A stretch of DNA of 32,773 bases from Verrucomicrobiota bacterium. GTDB lineage: Bacteria; Verrucomicrobiota; Verrucomicrobiia; Opitutales; Opitutaceae. The DNA lies in NCBI GenBank assembly GCA_023457715.1, contig JAEWKR010000162.1, forward strand, positions 1-32,773, in the 5' to 3' direction. Position numbers and translations under genes: made by a program. Positions 31,301-32,773 of this stretch are shown piece after piece. Numbering within the stretch: position 1 is the stretch's first letter; each line of letters opens with the position of its first letter. Under the pieces are notes generated by a model, which was not told the DNA's origin, searched no databases, and worked only from the letters and a program-made list of their open reading frames with translations.

Positions 31301-31808
31301 ACTCGCGGCTTTCGAATTCAACGGCACGATCGCAGAATTCCGTGAACAGTTCGTCATCCGGGTTCGTGCTCTACAAGCCACGCTCACGGATCCTGAGCTC
31401 CGGGTATTCGCCTTGCGTGTAGCCGACGTAGATCTGGGCGAGAAGCAATGGATAGAATCGGTAGCCGCATATTCCATCCGAAAGGCTGTCGAGCGCTGGC
31501 GTGATCTCGACGAAGACGAATTCCACACCAGGGTCGCAAGCCTAGCTAGCCGCTTCGCTCGGGCCGAGGCGGTGGGGTTCAATGGCGCTGCGGTGGATCC
31601 CGAGAAACTGAGTCGTGCTTTCCGTTTCGTCCTCACTCGGCCCGATGGTCGCGAAGTGGACCAGGTCGTCCGTTGGACGCAGCGTGATGACGAGACGATG
31701 GAAGAAGTGAAGACCCAGCTTCGCCGACTTCTCGCCGATAAAGGGAGTGCTGGCCTCGCGGCAGCCGCGCAAGTCGTGTGGGACGCTTTGACGCCCAAGA
31801 AAAACTAA
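28374..31808 (+). CDS. sspC: Large P-loop ATPase, SspC-like component of the phosphorothioation system
   Basis: 1144 residues. The N-terminal NTPase domain (about 40-340) has Walker A GDYGSGKS (73-80) and Walker B LLLVLDELGQ (176-185). YPLHPTVLPVLIRLLRRFGQNERSL resembles the post-Walker helical region of large AAA-type ATPases linked to defence (BrxC-type proteins share it). The remainder (about 400-1144) is helical and without motifs that I recognise. It starts 3 bases after sspB and ends 1 base before the PAPS-reductase gene, so the three genes form one operon. In SspBCD, SspC is the ATPase that supports sulfur insertion. A BREX-like or other ATPase is an alternative, but the gene neighbours favour Ssp. 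Confidence 0.72.
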   Translation: MARSPYPSVAPRKVASILNLRPGFLRSVNVALDYADPKSSHHYVVTGFIREVLTRVSSALRPDSTERAWRITGDYGSGKSAFALAYARLAKGQRSTLPDSLRKFLPSHVTFEPVLVTGATESLETSIRTGLADLRRRLIRHPPKLLLQNRPGHDALVALLDDHANYLREKGIADGLLLVLDELGQNLRHAALHPSLGDISLLQLLGEKADRSGRKPFAVLALLHQAIGTYSADLDVSAKREWDKVAGRFKEVVFAHPIEQVVSLVAEMLGVFQPDLPPALQREPRLAMEQAMAVGLYGSAPARESLACEAHRFYPLHPTVLPVLIRLLRRFGQNERSLVGFLSSHEPFGFREFAELHAVGERFYRLPDVYDHFKANLAPSLVNGHAAHWEVIDAAVLQARDAGEPAIEIMKTVGLLNLINDPSILATEALLKCAVGHPDVTQAIHRLRDSASLIHERGSAKGFSLWPHSSVNLENARDQAEEALAKDSVGARAVAARLTPRAVVARRHYIETGNLRHFAVRYTDVVSFVQEFSAGLKDDLTADGQIIVVLSNDESEVGATRKLLTTQREKLGLLTIVGVSSPVLGVAEIVREHRRWEWIKNHVKELAGDVYARGHVTREIKRCANALEKKLYHLVQLRDATNGEASIAWFDLHGAVNNTGAGILPHLSLRCRDVFKHGPKVVNELINRRVTSSAASRARSDLIEALATAADREYLGFDQTKNPPEMAIYRSVLLEGKIHVPSKHGWRIRGIEELQKDDPLQLAPALRCIHDLLVKADLNRCAVPDIFAKLRQHPYGVRDGLMPLLIAIYLAGQWEQTAVYEDGTFIEKPGAAVFQRLAKEPEAFHLQHCSVRGIRLELFNRVASVLNLPSNERPDVLAVIRPLMLFAAKLPEYSLHTERHLSVATRKVRSVILEARDPASLLFAELPRALGFGSFASTQSQMKASDAVSFADALNASVLELRDSLPRLIERVASSILAAFEFNGTIAEFREQFVIRVRALQATLTDPELRVFALRVADVDLGEKQWIESVAAYSIRKAVERWRDLDEDEFHTRVASLASRFARAEAVGFNGAAVDPEKLSRAFRFVLTRPDGREVDQVVRWTQRDDETMEEVKTQLRRLLADKGSAGLAAAAQVVWDALTPKKN

Positions 31809-31809
31809 C

Positions 31810-32634
31810 ATGGCCAACCCTGAGCCTACCAAGCCGGTCCGTCACATCCTTAGCCTTTCCGGTGGCAAGGACAGCGCCGCGTTGGCAATCTACATGCGCG
31901 GCAAAGTGCCGAACATGGAGTATATTTTCCACGACACGGACAAGGAGCTCCCGGATACGATTCGCTACCTCGAACAGATTGAGACCTATCTAGGGCAGAA
32001 GATCGAGCGCACTACCTTCGGCACGACTTTCGATAAACTCCTTCGTTCCAAGGGCGGAATGCTGCCCTCGAATCATCGTCGCTGGTGCACGGAATACATG
32101 AAGTTGAAGCCGTTTGAAGACTACATCGGCGACGAACCATGTATCAATTACGTGGGTATTCGCGCGGACGAAAAGCGTGTGGGTTATATTAGTCATAAAC
32201 CTAACATCACAGCCCGATTTCCATTCATCGAAGACGGCATCGACTACGCTGGCGTGATCCGAATCCTCGAAAACTCCGGCCTCGGCCTGCCGCCCTTCAT
32301 GGAATGGGGGCGGAGCCGTTCGGGTTGCTTCTTCTGTTTCTATCAGCAGAAAATCGAGTGGGTTCGCCTACGGAGAAAATACCCAGACCTCTACGAACAA
32401 GCCAAGGGCTACGAGAAACCGAACCGGAAAAACGGGAATGTGTTTTACTGGTGTAGCGACGAGTCACTCGCGGACCTCGAAAAGCCCGAGCGAATGGCCG
32501 AAATCGAAGCGCGCTGGAATCAGCAGCAGGAACGCTTCAAGGCTCAGCGCAAAAACGTGCCGCTTGTGTCCACCCTTGGTGGCGCAGCGCACAACCCCAC
32601 AGAAGAACGGGCCTGTCTGATCTGCCAGTTATAG
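31810..32634 (+). CDS. sspD: PAPS-reductase-family protein, SspD-like (DndC-related)
   Basis: 274 residues. The PP-loop SGGKDS (17-22) binds ATP for adenylation, as in DndC and other PAPS-reductase-like sulfurtransferases. YIFHDTDKELPDT (38-50), RRWCTEYMKLKPF (90-102) and GIRADEKR follow the family pattern. Seven cysteines are present: 93, 111, 173, 176, 215, 269 and 272. The pairs CFFC (173-176) and CLIC (269-272) could bind a metal or an Fe-S cluster, as in DndC. It would activate the DNA backbone for phosphorothioate formation. It is the last complete gene of the window and is tightly spaced after sspC. Confidence 0.85.
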   Translation: MANPEPTKPVRHILSLSGGKDSAALAIYMRGKVPNMEYIFHDTDKELPDTIRYLEQIETYLGQKIERTTFGTTFDKLLRSKGGMLPSNHRRWCTEYMKLKPFEDYIGDEPCINYVGIRADEKRVGYISHKPNITARFPFIEDGIDYAGVIRILENSGLGLPPFMEWGRSRSGCFFCFYQQKIEWVRLRRKYPDLYEQAKGYEKPNRKNGNVFYWCSDESLADLEKPERMAEIEARWNQQQERFKAQRKNVPLVSTLGGAAHNPTEERACLICQL

Positions 32635-32644
32635 TCTCTCTTGT

Positions 32645-32704
32645 ATGGATAGCGTTCAACTTGGACGTGCGGCGAAGAACATCCTCAATTACGTGAGCTG
32701 TTGA
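32645..32704 (+). other. Short open frame after sspD, possibly the broken start of the next gene
   Basis: ATG at 32645 opens 19 codons (MDSVQLGRAAKNILNYVSC, then TGA), 10 bases after the sspD stop. A one-base shift near 32697 would extend it through LLIDNDVSSGRSTTT-type residues to another stop. It may be a degraded gene start or chance. Nothing else is seen in 32635-32773. Confidence 0.25.
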
Positions 32705-32773
32705 TAGACAATGACGTGAGTAGCGGTCGTAGTACTACAACGGATACGCATGTCGGTGCTTGAGCACAGCGTC

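Overview
The window is GC-rich DNA from a bacterium of the Planctomycetota-Verrucomicrobiota-Chlamydiota (PVC) group, most likely a verrucomicrobial Opitutaceae-type organism. This rests on gene content: a planctomycete/verrucomicrobium-type (PVM) bacterial microcompartment (BMC) locus, LL-diaminopimelate aminotransferase (dapL, typical of PVC bacteria), few recognisable Shine-Dalgarno sites, and many GTG or TTG starts. No database search was possible, so the taxon is an inference.

Layout. 1-5.2 kb: a HAD phosphatase, divergent from a four-gene MlaE/MlaF/MlaD/lipoprotein ABC lipid-transport operon. 5.5-7.8 kb: dapL and a divergently transcribed panC-like gene whose active-site motifs are altered. 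8.0-16.2 kb (minus strand): a BMC operon in the order deoR, pduL, BMC-H, BMC-H, ackA, BMC-H, BMC-P, aldehyde dehydrogenase, BMC-P, BMC-P, class II aldolase. The expected pathway is fuculose- or rhamnulose-1-phosphate to DHAP plus lactaldehyde, then lactyl-CoA, lactyl-phosphate and lactate plus ATP inside the shell. Two matching inverted repeats (TWWATG-N12-CATAAA), one before deoR and one before pduL, are good candidate operators for the DeoR-type regulator.

16.5-26.7 kb: mixed chromosomal genes. These are a ketopantoate reductase, small unknown proteins, SufE, TatD, a complete IS4-family element, a secreted protein of unknown function, a GH43-like glycosidase, DUF6448 and DUF3817 proteins, a four-EF-hand secreted protein, and a VOC protein with a decayed partial copy nearby. 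26.7-32.8 kb: tRNA-Glu(TTC) with a strong terminator, then a region of different composition carrying DUF4007, a large P-loop ATPase and a PAPS-reductase-like gene. This looks like the SspB-SspC-SspD core of a DNA phosphorothioation defence system, with sspA and sspE not in view.

The most unusual feature of the window is its intergenic DNA. Almost every gene boundary, including those inside the BMC operon, holds a low-complexity element made of a 5-11 nt word repeated several times. Many are arranged as long inverted arms (20-35 nt) around a short loop, so each would form a large hairpin. The words differ from place to place, but some families recur (GTAGTCCCGC, ATTTCAGA plus GCCGGC hairpin, ATTCGTGTCC, GGGCGGTGCTTCAGCCCGCC). 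Some arms supply the stop codon and last residues of a neighbouring gene.
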